DNA of 64,000 nt from Winogradskyella bathintestinalis (GCF_030407435.1 NZ_JASDDK010000003.1:124001-188000), one strand, 5' to 3'. Shown: positions 1 to 9,429, numbered from the stretch's first letter. Made by a program: numbers and translations. The notes: a model not told the origin generated them from the sequence alone.

Positions 1-32
1 TTTATAAGACCTCTGAAAATTATAATATTTTT

Positions 33-95
33 GTGACTCGATAATAGAAACTTTGAGTTTTTATTATCGAGTCACACTGAGCGAAGTCGAAGTGT
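33..95. repeat. Intergenic inverted repeat with REP-like tail
   Basis: Seen: a perfect 14-bp inverted repeat, gtgactcgataata at 33-46 and its reverse complement at 62-75, separated by 15 nt. Directly overlapping its right arm is a second imperfect palindrome at 71-95 (acact...gcgaag...cgaag...agtgt). Elements with the core ACTGAGCGAAGTCGAAGTGT are, from general knowledge, scattered between genes in many flavobacterial genomes. Inference: a dispersed, possibly mobile REP-like element that could also act as a terminator for a gene to the left of the window. Only one copy is visible here. Confidence 0.6.
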
Positions 96-177
96 TTGTG
101 TGAGGAAAATAAAAATATATCGGCTGTACTCAATATAACAGTTGAGTTCAAATTAATAGAAGTTTCACTAAATAAGA

Positions 178-195
178 TTTCCACTTTTGTGGAAA
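178..195 (+). promoter_or_regulatory. Hairpin just upstream of the hisS start
   Basis: TTTCCAC at 178-184 and GTGGAAA at 189-195 form a perfect 7-bp stem with a TTTT loop. It ends 6 nt before the hisS ATG at 202. If it lies in the mRNA it would sit in the ribosome footprint and could lower initiation. No T-box or other known leader element is recognisable in the bases 5' of it. Confidence 0.35.
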
Positions 196-201
196 GTAAA
201 C

Positions 202-1572
202 ATGGCACAAAAACCAAGTATACCAAAAGGCACAAGAGATTTTAACGCAGAAGAAGTGGCGAAGCGTTCCTATATCATGGAAACGATAAAAGCGCAGTTT
301 CAAGTTTATGGATTTCAACCGATTGAAACCCCAAGTTTTGAAAACTCGGATACCTTAATGGGAAAATATGGTGATGAAGGAGATCGCTTAATTTTTAAGA
401 TTTTGAATAGTGGCGAGTTTTTGAAAAAAATCTCGGATAACGATTATAACTCTAAATCTGAAGGAGTATTAACATCTAAGATTTCAGAAAAAGCGCTTCG
501 CTATGATCTTACAGTTCCTTTCGCAAGATACGTGGTACAGCACCAAAACGAAATCGAATTCCCTTTCAAACGTTACCAAATTCAACCTGTTTGGCGTGCA
601 GACCGTCCGCAAAAAGGACGTTTTAGAGAGTTTTTTCAGTGTGATGCCGATGTTGTGGGATCTACGTCTTTATTTCAAGAAGTCGAATTTATACAATTAT
701 ATGACGCGGTTTTTTCAGCTTTAAATCTAGAAGGTGTTACCATTAAAATTAATAATCGTAAAATCTTATCGGGAATTGCAGAGGTGATTGGTGCACAAGA
801 TAAATTGATTGATTTTACGGTCGCTTTAGATAAGCTAGATAAAATAGGTGAGGAGAAGGTTAAAGAAGAAATGCAAAGTAAAGGTATTTCTGAAGACGGT
901 ATTTCTAAGCTTCAACCGTTGTTTATATTAAAAGGAGATTTTGGAAATCAAATAGAAAGTTTAAAAGCGATTTTAAGTTCGTCTGAAATTGGATTAAAAG
1001 GCATTGAAGAACTTGAATTTATTAATACAGCGATTTCAAACTTAAAATTGAAAACGGCAACCTTACAATTAGATGTTACATTAGCAAGAGGTTTAAACTA
1101 TTATACAGGAGCTATATTTGAGGTTTCTGCACCCAAGGATGTAAAGATGGGTTCAATTGGTGGCGGTGGACGCTACGATGATCTCACAGGAATCTTTGGT
1201 CTTAAAGACATGAGTGGAGTCGGTATTAGCTTTGGACTGGATCGCATTTATTTGGTGTTGGAAGAATTGGGTTTGTTCCCAGATACTATTGCTGATTCTA
1301 CAAAAGTACTGTTCATTAATTTTGGGGAGAACGAAGCTATGGCTTGTTTGCAAACCGTTACTAAATTGAGACAAAACGGATTAAAAGCAGAATTGTATCC
1401 TGATGCGGCAAAAATGAAGAAGCAAATGAATTATGCAAACCGTCGTAATATACCGTTTGTGGTTTTAGTTGGAGAAGAGGAATTAAAATCTGAAGTTTTC
1501 ACCTTGAAAAACATGAACTCTGGAGAACAGCATAAAGTAGAATTTAAAGAACTTGAAAGATTGTTAAAATAA
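202..1572 (+). CDS. hisS: Histidyl-tRNA synthetase
   Basis: Charges tRNA-His with histidine in the cytoplasm (class II synthetase). The N-terminus has the KGTRDF signature. Motif 2 reads [13 protein letters not shown] followed by [10 protein letters not shown]. The histidine-specific loop [15 protein letters not shown] is present, followed by GGGGRYDD and the motif 3 region [11 protein letters not shown]. The C-terminal anticodon-binding domain is complete, and the 456-residue length is normal for the bacteroidal form. The frame stays open upstream to a TTG at 187, but the ATG at 202 ([14 protein letters not shown]) fits the family and is chosen. The gene stands alone and is followed at once by a terminator hairpin. 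Confidence 0.97.
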   Translation: MAQKPSIPKGTRDFNAEEVAKRSYIMETIKAQFQVYGFQPIETPSFENSDTLMGKYGDEGDRLIFKILNSGEFLKKISDNDYNSKSEGVLTSKISEKALRYDLTVPFARYVVQHQNEIEFPFKRYQIQPVWRADRPQKGRFREFFQCDADVVGSTSLFQEVEFIQLYDAVFSALNLEGVTIKINNRKILSGIAEVIGAQDKLIDFTVALDKLDKIGEEKVKEEMQSKGISEDGISKLQPLFILKGDFGNQIESLKAILSSSEIGLKGIEELEFINTAISNLKLKTATLQLDVTLARGLNYYTGAIFEVSAPKDVKMGSIGGGGRYDDLTGIFGLKDMSGVGISFGLDRIYLVLEELGLFPDTIADSTKVLFINFGENEAMACLQTVTKLRQNGLKAELYPDAAKMKKQMNYANRRNIPFVVLVGEEELKSEVFTLKNMNSGEQHKVEFKELERLLK

Positions 1573-1573
1573 A

Positions 1574-1610
1574 GAAAGCCCCAGTAAACATCATAAAACT
1601 GGGACTTTCT
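1574..1610 (+). terminator. Terminator of hisS
   Basis: gaaagccccagt (1574-1585) pairs with actgggactttc (1598-1609) with a single mismatch and a 12-nt loop. It starts 2 nt after the hisS stop. The T tail is short, so it is a moderate factor-independent terminator. Confidence 0.6.
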
Positions 1611-1763
1611 AATCACTAACTAATTACCAAATGATAAAATTCATTTGATATAAACAAACAATCAACTAACTCATTATTATATTTTTGCTCATTTCAGCAA
1701 CATTTTCGGTTTTAACTTTATTATATAAATTCTAGTTTTTAATAACATATCTCGCGCTGAACG

Positions 1764-2114
1764 TTAAATATCAATTGCCTCGTAATCTAAAGCAATATTC
1801 TCTTGTTTAAAAAATATTTAATTAATAGACTATTTTGATTCCAACCTATATATAATTGAAATATCAGAACAATCGTCAATTAAAAAGATTTCGTCATCTT
1901 AATCAGTCTTACTATCAAAATTATTCCGAATTTTCATCCAGATTTATAGTTAATTTTCTAGTGACTGTAAATTCAAATGAATTTAAATCTTGAGTAAAAT
2001 AATGCTCGCGACAAAATAAATTACAATCGAAAGTAAATGCGGTCTTTTAACAAAATTGGTATAGACCTTTATTTTTGGTTTTCTCCGTTTAAGACTAAAT
2101 TCTTCGACAAACAT
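1764..2114 (-). pseudogene. Decayed small membrane-protein gene
   Basis: On the minus strand an ATG at 2114 opens a 43-codon frame (ending at 1983) with a basic N-terminus (KRRKPKIK) and one hydrophobic stretch (LLSIVIYFVASIILL). The neighbouring frame then continues with a protein-like stretch (REHYFTQDLNSFEFTVTRK...NLDENSE, stop). A third shift continues with DDEIFLIDDCSDIS and ends ENIALDYEAIDI-stop at 1764, with several in-frame stops. The run of polar, well-mixed residues across shifted frames suggests one former gene of about 115 codons broken by frameshifts and stops. I do not recognise the family. The alternative is that only the 43-aa single-pass peptide is real. Confidence 0.4.
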
Positions 2115-2491
2115 ACGTTATTAATCTTTAAAACGCAAATAAATCCGATAAAGTGTATTTTTTGTGTATAATGTACTTTTTAGAATTAAAAGAAAATGAT
2201 TTAATTTACCTGACGCTTCACGTTTTGTTTAATAAAACTGGGTCTTAATAGCTGGCTTTTGCATTCTTTGGGGGATTATTTCAGTTTAAAACAGAAGTTT
2301 TTACTTTTGTTAAAGTAATATTTTTCTTATTTTTTTGATTCATTTTTTGCGAAGGAATTCTATATAAAAGGTCGTATATTATCTTAGATATTTTATTTCA
2401 ATGGATTACATTACAGTTGTAATTTTTCTTACGTTTAAAGCAAATATTTATGAAATGTAAATAAAAAAAAATGATAACTTTTTGATAATGA

Positions 2492-2506
2492 TTTGAATAT
2501 TTACGG
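2492..2506 (-). promoter_or_regulatory. Inverted copy of the CCGTAAATA motif
   Basis: On the minus strand this reads CCGTAAATATTCAAA. It resembles the 19-bp sequence shared at 31408-31426 and 37663-37681 (core CCGTAAATAyCAAA), with one extra base. It lies 39 nt upstream of the T9SS gene starting at 2545. Match and position suggest a common operator, but the AT-rich background makes a chance match possible. Confidence 0.3.
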
Positions 2507-2544
2507 TTTAACTCGTTTCTTTGTAATCCCAAATTTACTAAAAA

Positions 2545-4116
2545 ATGAAAAAATTTTACTTTACAGCATTAGCTGTAGCTTTTTGTTATACTACAATAGC
2601 TCAAGATTTATCTAGTACTGTGCATATAAGTGCTGGTACCACAGTTATCGTGTCATCAGGCACAGAAGTTTCTGCATCAGAAATAAACCTTAAATCCACA
2701 TCCGATCGCTTTGCATGCTTATTTCTAAACGACGAATTAGATCCTACTACAGTTGTAAATTATGATCGTTATGTTAACAAAATTGGTTCATCAAGCCAAG
2801 GTGTTGGTAACGATTTAATTTCTTTACCTGTAAAGACATCAGCCGACGCTACGTTTTCTGAATTTTTAACGTATACAGATGGTACTAACATAAATTCATT
2901 GATTATACCTAATGCACCGTCCGTGCCTACGATATTTGCCTTCGGCCCTTATAATAATTCTAATCGATCTTACACCAATTATAATGCCATGACTGATGGC
3001 GGTGTAATACTTAAAAGGGGAGTAGGCTATAGAGCTGCAAGCTATAACGGACAGACCGTAAGGTTTACTGGTACGGCAACTATAGCATCTGAAACCGTTG
3101 AAATATCTACAAATAATAATTCATGGAACTCAGTAGGTAATCCCTATACGACGTATATAGATTCTCAGGCTTTTCTATCTGCAAATTCTGAGGTTTTAGA
3201 TCCTAGCGCACAAGCGATTTATGCTTATAATAGTGGAACCAATACGGACACCGGTGCTGGGACCTTTGGTAATTTTACAATAATTAACGCATTAACCAAT
3301 ACAGACGTAAATATTGCGCCTGGTCAAGGATTTTTAGTAGCAAACGATCCTATAGATTCTACAAATCAGTTAAGCTTTACTACAGCTATGAGAATTTATG
3401 AAGGCACAGATGATTTTATATTAGGTAGAAATGCCAATCAAAATCAAATGCTACGTCTTAAAGTTGAAAATGGTACGGATAAGTTTGCTACAGAAATTTA
3501 TTTTAATGCGAATTCATCTCAAGGTTTAGATCCTGGCTACGATGCAGCCCTTTATGGTGATAATAATCTGATGGTTTATTCACATTTGGTCGAAAATAAC
3601 CTTGGTAAGAATATGGCTATTCAAAGTCTTGGACTAAATGATCTCAATGATATTAGTATTCCTTTAGGGTTAAAGGCAGCACAAGGACAGGAAATTATCT
3701 TCAGTATAGAGGCAAATACATTGATAAATGAATTTGATGTTTATATAGAAGACACCAAAGCCAATACCTTTACCTTATTAAATACTAATAGCTATTCGTT
3801 TACCGCTAATAATGCTATTTCTGGTACAGGACGATTTTATCTTAGATTTGAAGACCGTGCACTGTCCACTACTGTTATAAATACGGATGTTTTGCAAATA
3901 TTGGCAAGCGACCAAACGCTTCAAATTAATGGACTACTTTTGGCAGATACTCAAGTCTCGGTTTATGATATACAAGGCCGTTTAGTGCTTTCTTCTATCT
4001 TAAAGGAAGCCTCAGATAGCAACGAAATTGATGTAGCAAGTTTAAGTCAAGGCATCTACGTCGTTAAGTTATATAATAACGCACAACAGCAAACAAAGAA
4101 AGTGATTTTTAAATAA
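2545..4116 (+). CDS. Secreted T9SS type A sorting-domain protein
   Basis: A 523-aa secreted protein. It starts with a Sec signal peptide (MKKFYFTALAVAFCYTTIAQ) and ends with a C-terminal domain of about 75 residues typical of T9SS type A cargo (QINGLLLADTQVSVYDIQGR ... LSQGIYVVKLYN ... KKVIFK). The middle is Asn/Thr/Ser-rich and beta-strand-like, with segments such as NSWNSVGNPYTTYID and APGQGFLVAN that recur in flavobacterial T9SS surface proteins, but no enzymatic motif is visible. It should be exported, have its C-terminal domain removed and be attached to the outer membrane or released. It is apparently monocistronic, with another secreted protein 229 nt downstream. A possible operator lies at 2492-2506. 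Confidence 0.85.
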   Translation: MKKFYFTALAVAFCYTTIAQDLSSTVHISAGTTVIVSSGTEVSASEINLKSTSDRFACLFLNDELDPTTVVNYDRYVNKIGSSSQGVGNDLISLPVKTSADATFSEFLTYTDGTNINSLIIPNAPSVPTIFAFGPYNNSNRSYTNYNAMTDGGVILKRGVGYRAASYNGQTVRFTGTATIASETVEISTNNNSWNSVGNPYTTYIDSQAFLSANSEVLDPSAQAIYAYNSGTNTDTGAGTFGNFTIINALTNTDVNIAPGQGFLVANDPIDSTNQLSFTTAMRIYEGTDDFILGRNANQNQMLRLKVENGTDKFATEIYFNANSSQGLDPGYDAALYGDNNLMVYSHLVENNLGKNMAIQSLGLNDLNDISIPLGLKAAQGQEIIFSIEANTLINEFDVYIEDTKANTFTLLNTNSYSFTANNAISGTGRFYLRFEDRALSTTVINTDVLQILASDQTLQINGLLLADTQVSVYDIQGRLVLSSILKEASDSNEIDVASLSQGIYVVKLYNNAQQQTKKVIFK

Positions 4117-4345
4117 ATTTTAATTTACGCTTTTATGCCTATTAGTTATGCTAATGTTTTTACCCTGCTATTATATATTATTAAAATGGTGGATTACTTA
4201 TAAAAACAAAATATAACCAAATATGGTCTTTTTAAGGCCGTTTTGAATGAGTGTCAGATTAGTACTCAGAAAAATAAAAACAATCATCTTCGAGATGAAA
4301 CTATTCATTTATCCCAAATATACATTAAACTCACACCTCTAAATT

Positions 4346-5806
4346 ATGAAACATTTTAAAACATTACTATTTAGTTTTTTACTTACCGTTACTGGATTAT
4401 CCACTGCACAAGTAGGCATTGGCACGGATGAACCAAATGCATCATCGCTTTTGGACTTACAATCTAACAATAAGGGGTTGTTAGCGCCACGTATGACAAC
4501 CTTAGAACGCGAAGCAATTGCTAGTCCCGCAGAAAGTCTATTAGTTTTTGACACGAATTTAAAGGCGTTTTATTTTTATAATTCTACAACTAGCTCTTGG
4601 GTAGAATTAGCGAATAACAACTCCGTTAAAAGAAATAATTACAAACTCATAAAATCTGCAGACGATTTGGCTCCAGAATTAACTGCAGGTGGAGGCTCTA
4701 GTTATCAACTAGAAGAAAACACCTATTATGAAATCAACGGAACGATAACATTATCATCGCCTATTGATTTAAATAACGCCTACATTTCTGGCTTAGATGC
4801 TAATGAAGATGTGCTTTTAGCAACAGGAGTTGTTTTTAAAGGTAGTACTGGTGGTGGTATCAGAAATGTAACACTAAAAGGAACTAAAGCTTTTGAAATT
4901 ACCGGTCCAGGGTTAGCCACTTCTTCATCGCTTATTGTACAGAATATAATTATCGATGGTATGTCCTCAAGTGTAGGAAGCATTTCAGGACTAGGATTAG
5001 TTTTTGGTAATATTATTCAGTTTATAAATAATACAAATGGAATTACTTATTCTGAAATTGGCAATTTATTATTGAATAACCAAGCATGGTTAAGTAGCAA
5101 CAACGGAACTTTTGAAACCTTTTCGGGTAACTTTGGGCTAATAGAAAAAGTGAGTGGTTTTAGTACAGTAGATGGCTCTGATGTCGCTATGGACGTTAGT
5201 GATGCTAGTCTTAACGTTGGTACTGGTATCTTGCAGGGAACTGTTTTTTCAGGGACAACTACGGCGCCTTCAGAATATATTAATGGTTATGCTACAGGAT
5301 CTTATCTAGATTATAACTTTAATAGTGACTGGTCTGTTAGTGCACCTGGAATTCCTAGAGAAAATGACGATGCTAGTTCAGGTAACTTGTATTATGACGA
5401 GTCTAGTCCAGCTCCTATTGTTGATATCACTAATGCTACCCCTTTCAAACTACCTGTGAATACAGAAGCGATAAGACTTTTTAGAATGGCAGAAGGTACG
5501 GGTGTTAATAGTGAAAACCGTATTATATATAAAGGTGAAACAAGACGCGCCTTAAATATTTATGCAACAACTTCGTTTACTGCTACCGCCGGAACCCGTT
5601 TGGCCTTCTCTATTTATAAAAACGGTACTAAAGTGACCGGAACAGAAGCCATAGTAGATGTGATAGAAACTAATTCTAGACAATCGGTTTCAATTATCGG
5701 AACTGTTAATGTTGTTCAGAATGATTATATCGAAATATATGCTAGAAAAACCTCTCCAGATAATGAACAATTTTTAGTTACTTCTTATAATTTAATTGTG
5801 AACTAA
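4346..5806 (+). CDS. Secreted surface protein with VGIGT-type N-terminus
   Basis: A 486-aa protein with a signal peptide (MKHFKTLLFSFLLTVTGLSTAQ). The N-terminus after it (QVGIGTDEPNASSLLDLQS, then GLLAPRMTTLER and FDTNLKAFYFYNSTTSSWVEL) is a well-known pattern in Bacteroidota surface proteins that resemble tail-fibre or trimeric-stalk heads. The middle is a parallel-beta-like region rich in Asn, Gly and Ser. The C-terminal ~130 residues (from about LPVNTEAIRLFRMAEG) look like a compact beta-sandwich. No T9SS C-terminal domain and no catalytic motif are visible, so its route past the outer membrane is unclear. It follows the 2545 gene on the same strand and ends at a strong terminator. Confidence 0.75.
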   Translation: MKHFKTLLFSFLLTVTGLSTAQVGIGTDEPNASSLLDLQSNNKGLLAPRMTTLEREAIASPAESLLVFDTNLKAFYFYNSTTSSWVELANNNSVKRNNYKLIKSADDLAPELTAGGGSSYQLEENTYYEINGTITLSSPIDLNNAYISGLDANEDVLLATGVVFKGSTGGGIRNVTLKGTKAFEITGPGLATSSSLIVQNIIIDGMSSSVGSISGLGLVFGNIIQFINNTNGITYSEIGNLLLNNQAWLSSNNGTFETFSGNFGLIEKVSGFSTVDGSDVAMDVSDASLNVGTGILQGTVFSGTTTAPSEYINGYATGSYLDYNFNSDWSVSAPGIPRENDDASSGNLYYDESSPAPIVDITNATPFKLPVNTEAIRLFRMAEGTGVNSENRIIYKGETRRALNIYATTSFTATAGTRLAFSIYKNGTKVTGTEAIVDVIETNSRQSVSIIGTVNVVQNDYIEIYARKTSPDNEQFLVTSYNLIVN

Positions 5807-5828
5807 ATTCTTTTCTAAATCTAATTTC

Positions 5829-5867
5829 TAAAGCCTTCGGTAATTGATATCGAAGGCTTTATTTTTT
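5829..5867 (+). terminator. Terminator after the 4346 gene
   Basis: taaagccttcg (5829-5839) and cgaaggcttta (5851-5861) form a perfect 11-bp stem with an 11-nt loop, followed by a T-rich tail. It lies 22 nt past the stop codon. Confidence 0.85.
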
Positions 5868-6241
5868 ACAATAAATAATCGGTTAAGATTGTTCAGAGCT
5901 CATCATTTCTGAAAATCCTTGGTTCCGACGCTGTCGGAATTTTGGGGTTCCTTATATAGTTGCTATTATTTACTAGTCTTCTTTATTTTCATAAAAAAAC
6001 TATAGTGAACTTACCGAAAAATTACACTTTATAGTAGATTTTAACACTTCATCTGATTTTCTTACAGCCGTTTTGAAAAATGGTTTAACTTAAGTTCAAT
6101 TCCCTGAGTGTTATGTCCTTAGTAACACAGAACTACATAGTTCGTTGTTGATACACGATAGTTTTACAGTATCCAAAAAATTGGATGTTGGTAGCTATAG
6201 TGTTTATTGTTAATAAGAACTACTAATCAACCCACTAAGTT
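5868..6241. other. Intergenic region with small hairpins
   Basis: About 370 bases without a gene. It holds a perfect 7-bp hairpin, TTCCGAC at 5923-5929 with GTCGGAA at 5933-5939, flanked by ggttcc-like ends. It also holds two short inverted repeats: GTGTTA/TAACAC at 6108-6128 and GAACT/AGTTC at 6130-6143. No convincing promoter or small gene was found. Confidence 0.5.
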
Positions 6242-7297
6242 ATGCCTTTAAAAATTTCTACTTGGAATATAGAACATGCTAAAGCATTAATCGTTGATCA
6301 GCCAACTGACTCTGTGGTGGATAGAATCCGTAGGGTAGAAGAAACTATACGACATATTAATCCAGATATTCTCTTAATAGTTGAAGGTCCAAAAGGTGAA
6401 GCGGATATCCTGAAGTTTTGTGATCTTATCCTCAATAACCAATGGCTTCCTGTACTGCTTAAAGGAGGCCATGACCACGTTGGTGATTGTGATCGCGCTT
6501 ATGGTAATCATATGGGAGGTACGCAGTGGTTATGGTATTTGGTAAAACCGGAAATTGCTGATAGGTGCCGTTTACAGGAAGCTTCGGTATGGCAAGCTTT
6601 TATCGGTGCCGATCGCTGGCGTGTGAATTATTGGGGTAAGATTGAGCCGGATAATTATAAGCATTACCGGCACCCGCAAGTGCTCATTTACCAATGTGAT
6701 AATGGTCAAGAGATTGAGTGCATTGGTGTGCATCTCAAATCTAAAATAAATTTAAACCGTATTACCAGAGATAACAATGGTAATCTTACTGGTAAATATA
6801 TTGAAACCGCATTAAAAGCTAGAGTTAAACTAGCGACCCAAGCCCGCAATATTAGACATTATATAAACGCTAAATTTAATCAATTGGAAGCTCCCGGAAT
6901 TATAATATTAGGCGATTGTAATGATGGGCCTGGACAAGATTTTTTTGAAACCCAATACCTCTTTTTTGATCTTATTCAAAACTTGCAAGGTGATGTTATG
7001 CTGGCTGAACAGTACTTTAATCATGCGTTGTTTGATTATTCTGCTGAGTTGAGGTGGACGGCAAAATATAGAGATCCTATACTTGGTTTATCTGCCAAGA
7101 ATAACCCATTACTTTTAGACCATATATTAATGAGCCAACCGCTTTGTGATGGTAGTTTTCCATTGAAGGTAAATGCTAAAGCGGGGAAGGTGGAACATGA
7201 GATTTTTGAACGTGCCAATGCTGGTTCTAATGGCCATACATGTACTAGTGATCATAGGCCTGTGTCTGTGGTTTTGTCGGAGACTATAGTTGTATAG
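6242..7297 (+). CDS. Endonuclease/exonuclease/phosphatase (EEP) family protein
   Basis: A 351-aa protein of the EEP fold, metal-dependent phosphoesterases that include nucleases and sphingomyelinases. The strands carrying the active site are visible: STWNIE near residue 6 (Asn), a metal-binding Glu in LIVEGP, IILGDCNDGPG (the Asp-x-Asn pair), LLDHILMS, and the catalytic His in CTSDHRPVSVVL near the C-terminus. There is no signal peptide, so it is probably cytoplasmic. The real substrate cannot be told from sequence. It stands alone between two long gaps, with unrelated secreted-protein genes on both sides. Confidence 0.85.
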   Translation: MPLKISTWNIEHAKALIVDQPTDSVVDRIRRVEETIRHINPDILLIVEGPKGEADILKFCDLILNNQWLPVLLKGGHDHVGDCDRAYGNHMGGTQWLWYLVKPEIADRCRLQEASVWQAFIGADRWRVNYWGKIEPDNYKHYRHPQVLIYQCDNGQEIECIGVHLKSKINLNRITRDNNGNLTGKYIETALKARVKLATQARNIRHYINAKFNQLEAPGIIILGDCNDGPGQDFFETQYLFFDLIQNLQGDVMLAEQYFNHALFDYSAELRWTAKYRDPILGLSAKNNPLLLDHILMSQPLCDGSFPLKVNAKAGKVEHEIFERANAGSNGHTCTSDHRPVSVVLSETIVV

Positions 7298-7516
7298 TTA
7301 GTCCAATACCTGGCTTCAAGTTATTTTTTTTCAAATAATTGTAACTCAGAGCAAATAACTTAAATATGCACAAGAATTTCGGAAATTTATAAAAAACAAG
7401 GATGAGCAATGACTAACCACATCAACCGAATTAACCTATTAGGATGAATCCACTTTATTAGGTGAATTTTGGCGATATTATTAATATTTACTACTAACTA
7501 AATAACCAACCAGATT

Positions 7517-8311
7517 ATGAGAACTAAATACGTCTTTTTAATTTTTCTTCATGTTTTTGCCGTTACTATTACAGCACAAAATTTCAAAGTAGGTGATTTA
7601 ATTAAACTAAATAATACTGTGCCTGTTAATGACGCAGTGGTTTCTATATATTCCGATGATTCAAATTCTGAAAAAACAGTAAATCATCTTGAATCTGGAA
7701 TCATATTTAGAATTTTAGAACTATCGAATACAGAGGTAAAACTCATAGCATTATCTTTTAAAACTAAAACTGAAAAACAAAAAGAAAAATTACTTGCTAG
7801 TAGGTCGAGCGAAAAACTTAAAAGTGATTATTACAATAATAAAGTCTATACCATCTCTCTAAAAGACTTTAATGCCTTTGCTCAATCCTTTCAATTTGAT
7901 GATAGAATTAGTGTAGGTTTGATAACGCTACCATTTAGAGCAAGACCACAAGATGACTTCTCATTTGACATAGAATTTAATCTTAGTACTACTGTTAATA
8001 TCAGAATCTTCGATGTATTTGGTTCATCCCTAAATGCACAATTAGGTGCAGGTATAAGTAGTGTGGGTTTAAACTCAGAAAACGCTTTGGGTATTACAGG
8101 AGGTGAATCTCAGGATGTTGCTACGTTGACAATGTTTAGTGGCTTAATGCTTCAATACAAAAAAGTGCAAATAGGCCTATATGCTGGAGTCGATCAAATA
8201 AATAATCAATCTAATTATCAATGGAAAAGTAATGGCAACCTTTGGTTTGGTTTAGGAGTAGGTTTTAATATTTTCACTATATCTATTTCAGACCCTAAAA
8301 ACAAACAATAA
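7517..8311 (+). CDS. Secreted, probably outer-membrane beta-barrel-like protein
   Basis: A 264-aa protein with a signal peptide (MRTKYVFLIFLHVFAVTITAQ). The first half is a mixed soluble region of about 110 residues (KVGDLIKLNN..., then a basic KTKTEKQKEK stretch). The second half has alternating beta-strands with Gly turns, typical of small outer-membrane barrels (ISVGLITLPFRARP, LNAQLGAGISSVG, QIGLYAGVDQINN, NLWFGLGVGFNIFTISIS). I do not recognise a named family. It ends 33 nt before the lipoprotein gene at 8345 on the same strand, so the two are probably co-transcribed and may work together in the envelope. Confidence 0.7.
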   Translation: MRTKYVFLIFLHVFAVTITAQNFKVGDLIKLNNTVPVNDAVVSIYSDDSNSEKTVNHLESGIIFRILELSNTEVKLIALSFKTKTEKQKEKLLASRSSEKLKSDYYNNKVYTISLKDFNAFAQSFQFDDRISVGLITLPFRARPQDDFSFDIEFNLSTTVNIRIFDVFGSSLNAQLGAGISSVGLNSENALGITGGESQDVATLTMFSGLMLQYKKVQIGLYAGVDQINNQSNYQWKSNGNLWFGLGVGFNIFTISISDPKNKQ

Positions 8312-8344
8312 GTATAAATCGAAAATATATTAAATAAATAAAAT

Positions 8345-8962
8345 ATGAACTATTATAGTAAATTACTAGTTTTTGTTTTGGTAATTCAAAGTTGCGCCAT
8401 AACAAAAGGATCTGAAAATACAAATGTTGTTGAAGCAGTTAAAATGCAGCAAGCAGTGCTTGACGATGATTTGTTTTATAAAATTATTAAAGAAATGGAT
8501 TACGAGAATAGTATTGACTGGAGCAATGGTAGATTAGACTATGTCAACCCAGAAGAACTCTCAAATTATAGCAATAATGGGAGTTGGTTAATAGATCAAT
8601 ACAAAACAGTTGGGGTTTATAATATAGACGAGGTATTTTTATGGAGTAAATGGAATCCATTTTCAAGTACAACCGCTGTGACTAATAAATGCATTAAATC
8701 TACAAAACTTAATAAACACAACCTAGATAGAACGAAGTATTCGATTCTCAATACATTAATACATGAGAGGGTGCACTCCTTTTGTGTAATTCATCCTAGT
8801 CAACAGAGTAAGGGGCAAGAATGCGATCCGTCATACATTGTTGGTGACCTTGCTCAGATGCTAGCATTATATCGTGACGGAAAAGATTTAAGTGCCTTCG
8901 AAAACGAGTTATGTGACGGACTAAGATCAAAACTTTTAAAGTATAATATTTTAACTAAATAA
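8345..8962 (+). CDS. Putative lipoprotein with an HExxH metalloprotease-like motif
   Basis: A 205-aa protein. The N-terminus is a lipoprotein signal ending in VIQSC (Cys17), so it should be lipid-anchored in the envelope. HERVH at residues 140-144, in the helix-like context LNTLIHERVHSFCVIH, fits the zinc-binding HExxH of metallopeptidases. A third ligand could come from the acidic or His residues that follow, for example in QECDPSYIVGDLAQM, but this is not assured. The protein is short for a protease, with about 120 residues before the motif. It is downstream partner of the barrel-like 7517 gene. It might instead be a non-catalytic HExxH-fold protein. Confidence 0.65.
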   Translation: MNYYSKLLVFVLVIQSCAITKGSENTNVVEAVKMQQAVLDDDLFYKIIKEMDYENSIDWSNGRLDYVNPEELSNYSNNGSWLIDQYKTVGVYNIDEVFLWSKWNPFSSTTAVTNKCIKSTKLNKHNLDRTKYSILNTLIHERVHSFCVIHPSQQSKGQECDPSYIVGDLAQMLALYRDGKDLSAFENELCDGLRSKLLKYNILTK

Positions 8963-9282
8963 ATATAAAAAGCTTGTTTTTGTAATTGCTTGTCACAAGC
9001 CTATTTACAGTTGATATATTGAAATTATACAAATTATTGTGTTAATGTAAGCGTATTTAAAATCACTGATCAAGTTGAACTGATTCAATTAAAATGTATT
9101 ATTCATTTTCTTTTCCACAAAATCCGCGTATTATTTGCAGTTACAATCACCTAATTTAAGCCAAAATGAATTGCGTGTTAATTAAACATTAAGTCTTTGG
9201 TTTTAAGTAAGTTTTAAGGGTTTTACAACATCTAATTAGCGTTTTAAATCGTATCTTTATGGTAAGAAAATTGCTTTAAATT

Positions 9283-9429
9283 ATGAAACGTTTACAACAC
9301 TTAACCAACCAGCTGCGAAAATTTACATTTAGAAGATTTCAAAAGGCTCAGAATATTAAACAAACAAGTCCGCAAATATTCATTAGCAAATCGTTTTCTA
9401 AAGATGAAGATTCGTTTATGTTTATATAA
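9283..9429 (+). CDS. Possible 48-aa basic peptide
   Basis: ATG at 9283 opens a 48-codon frame (MKRLQHLTNQLRKFTFRRF... ending SFMFI). The first 20 residues are very basic and amphipathic; the end is acidic. A TATCTTTA box, one base from the Bacteroidota -7 consensus TAnnTTTG, lies just upstream at 9252-9259, but no matching -33 TTTG is seen. No family is recognised and the frame could be chance. Confidence 0.25.
   Translation: MKRLQHLTNQLRKFTFRRFQKAQNIKQTSPQIFISKSFSKDEDSFMFI

Larger units (their letters stand above)
1611..2544. other. Long intergenic region with gene relics
   Basis: A stretch of about 930 bases with no intact gene. It contains the decayed minus-strand gene at 1764-2114. Further 5' on the minus strand (about 2190-2275) are short protein-like stretches ending in KRQVN-stop. 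Near the right end lies an inverted copy of the CCGTAAATA motif (2492-2506), just upstream of the next gene. No clear complete promoter was found. Confidence 0.6.

Noticed and set aside
8980-9001. Short GCTTG/CAAGC hairpin after the HExxH lipoprotein gene
   Set aside because: Only 5 bp with a 3-nt loop and no proper T tail; too weak for a terminator.
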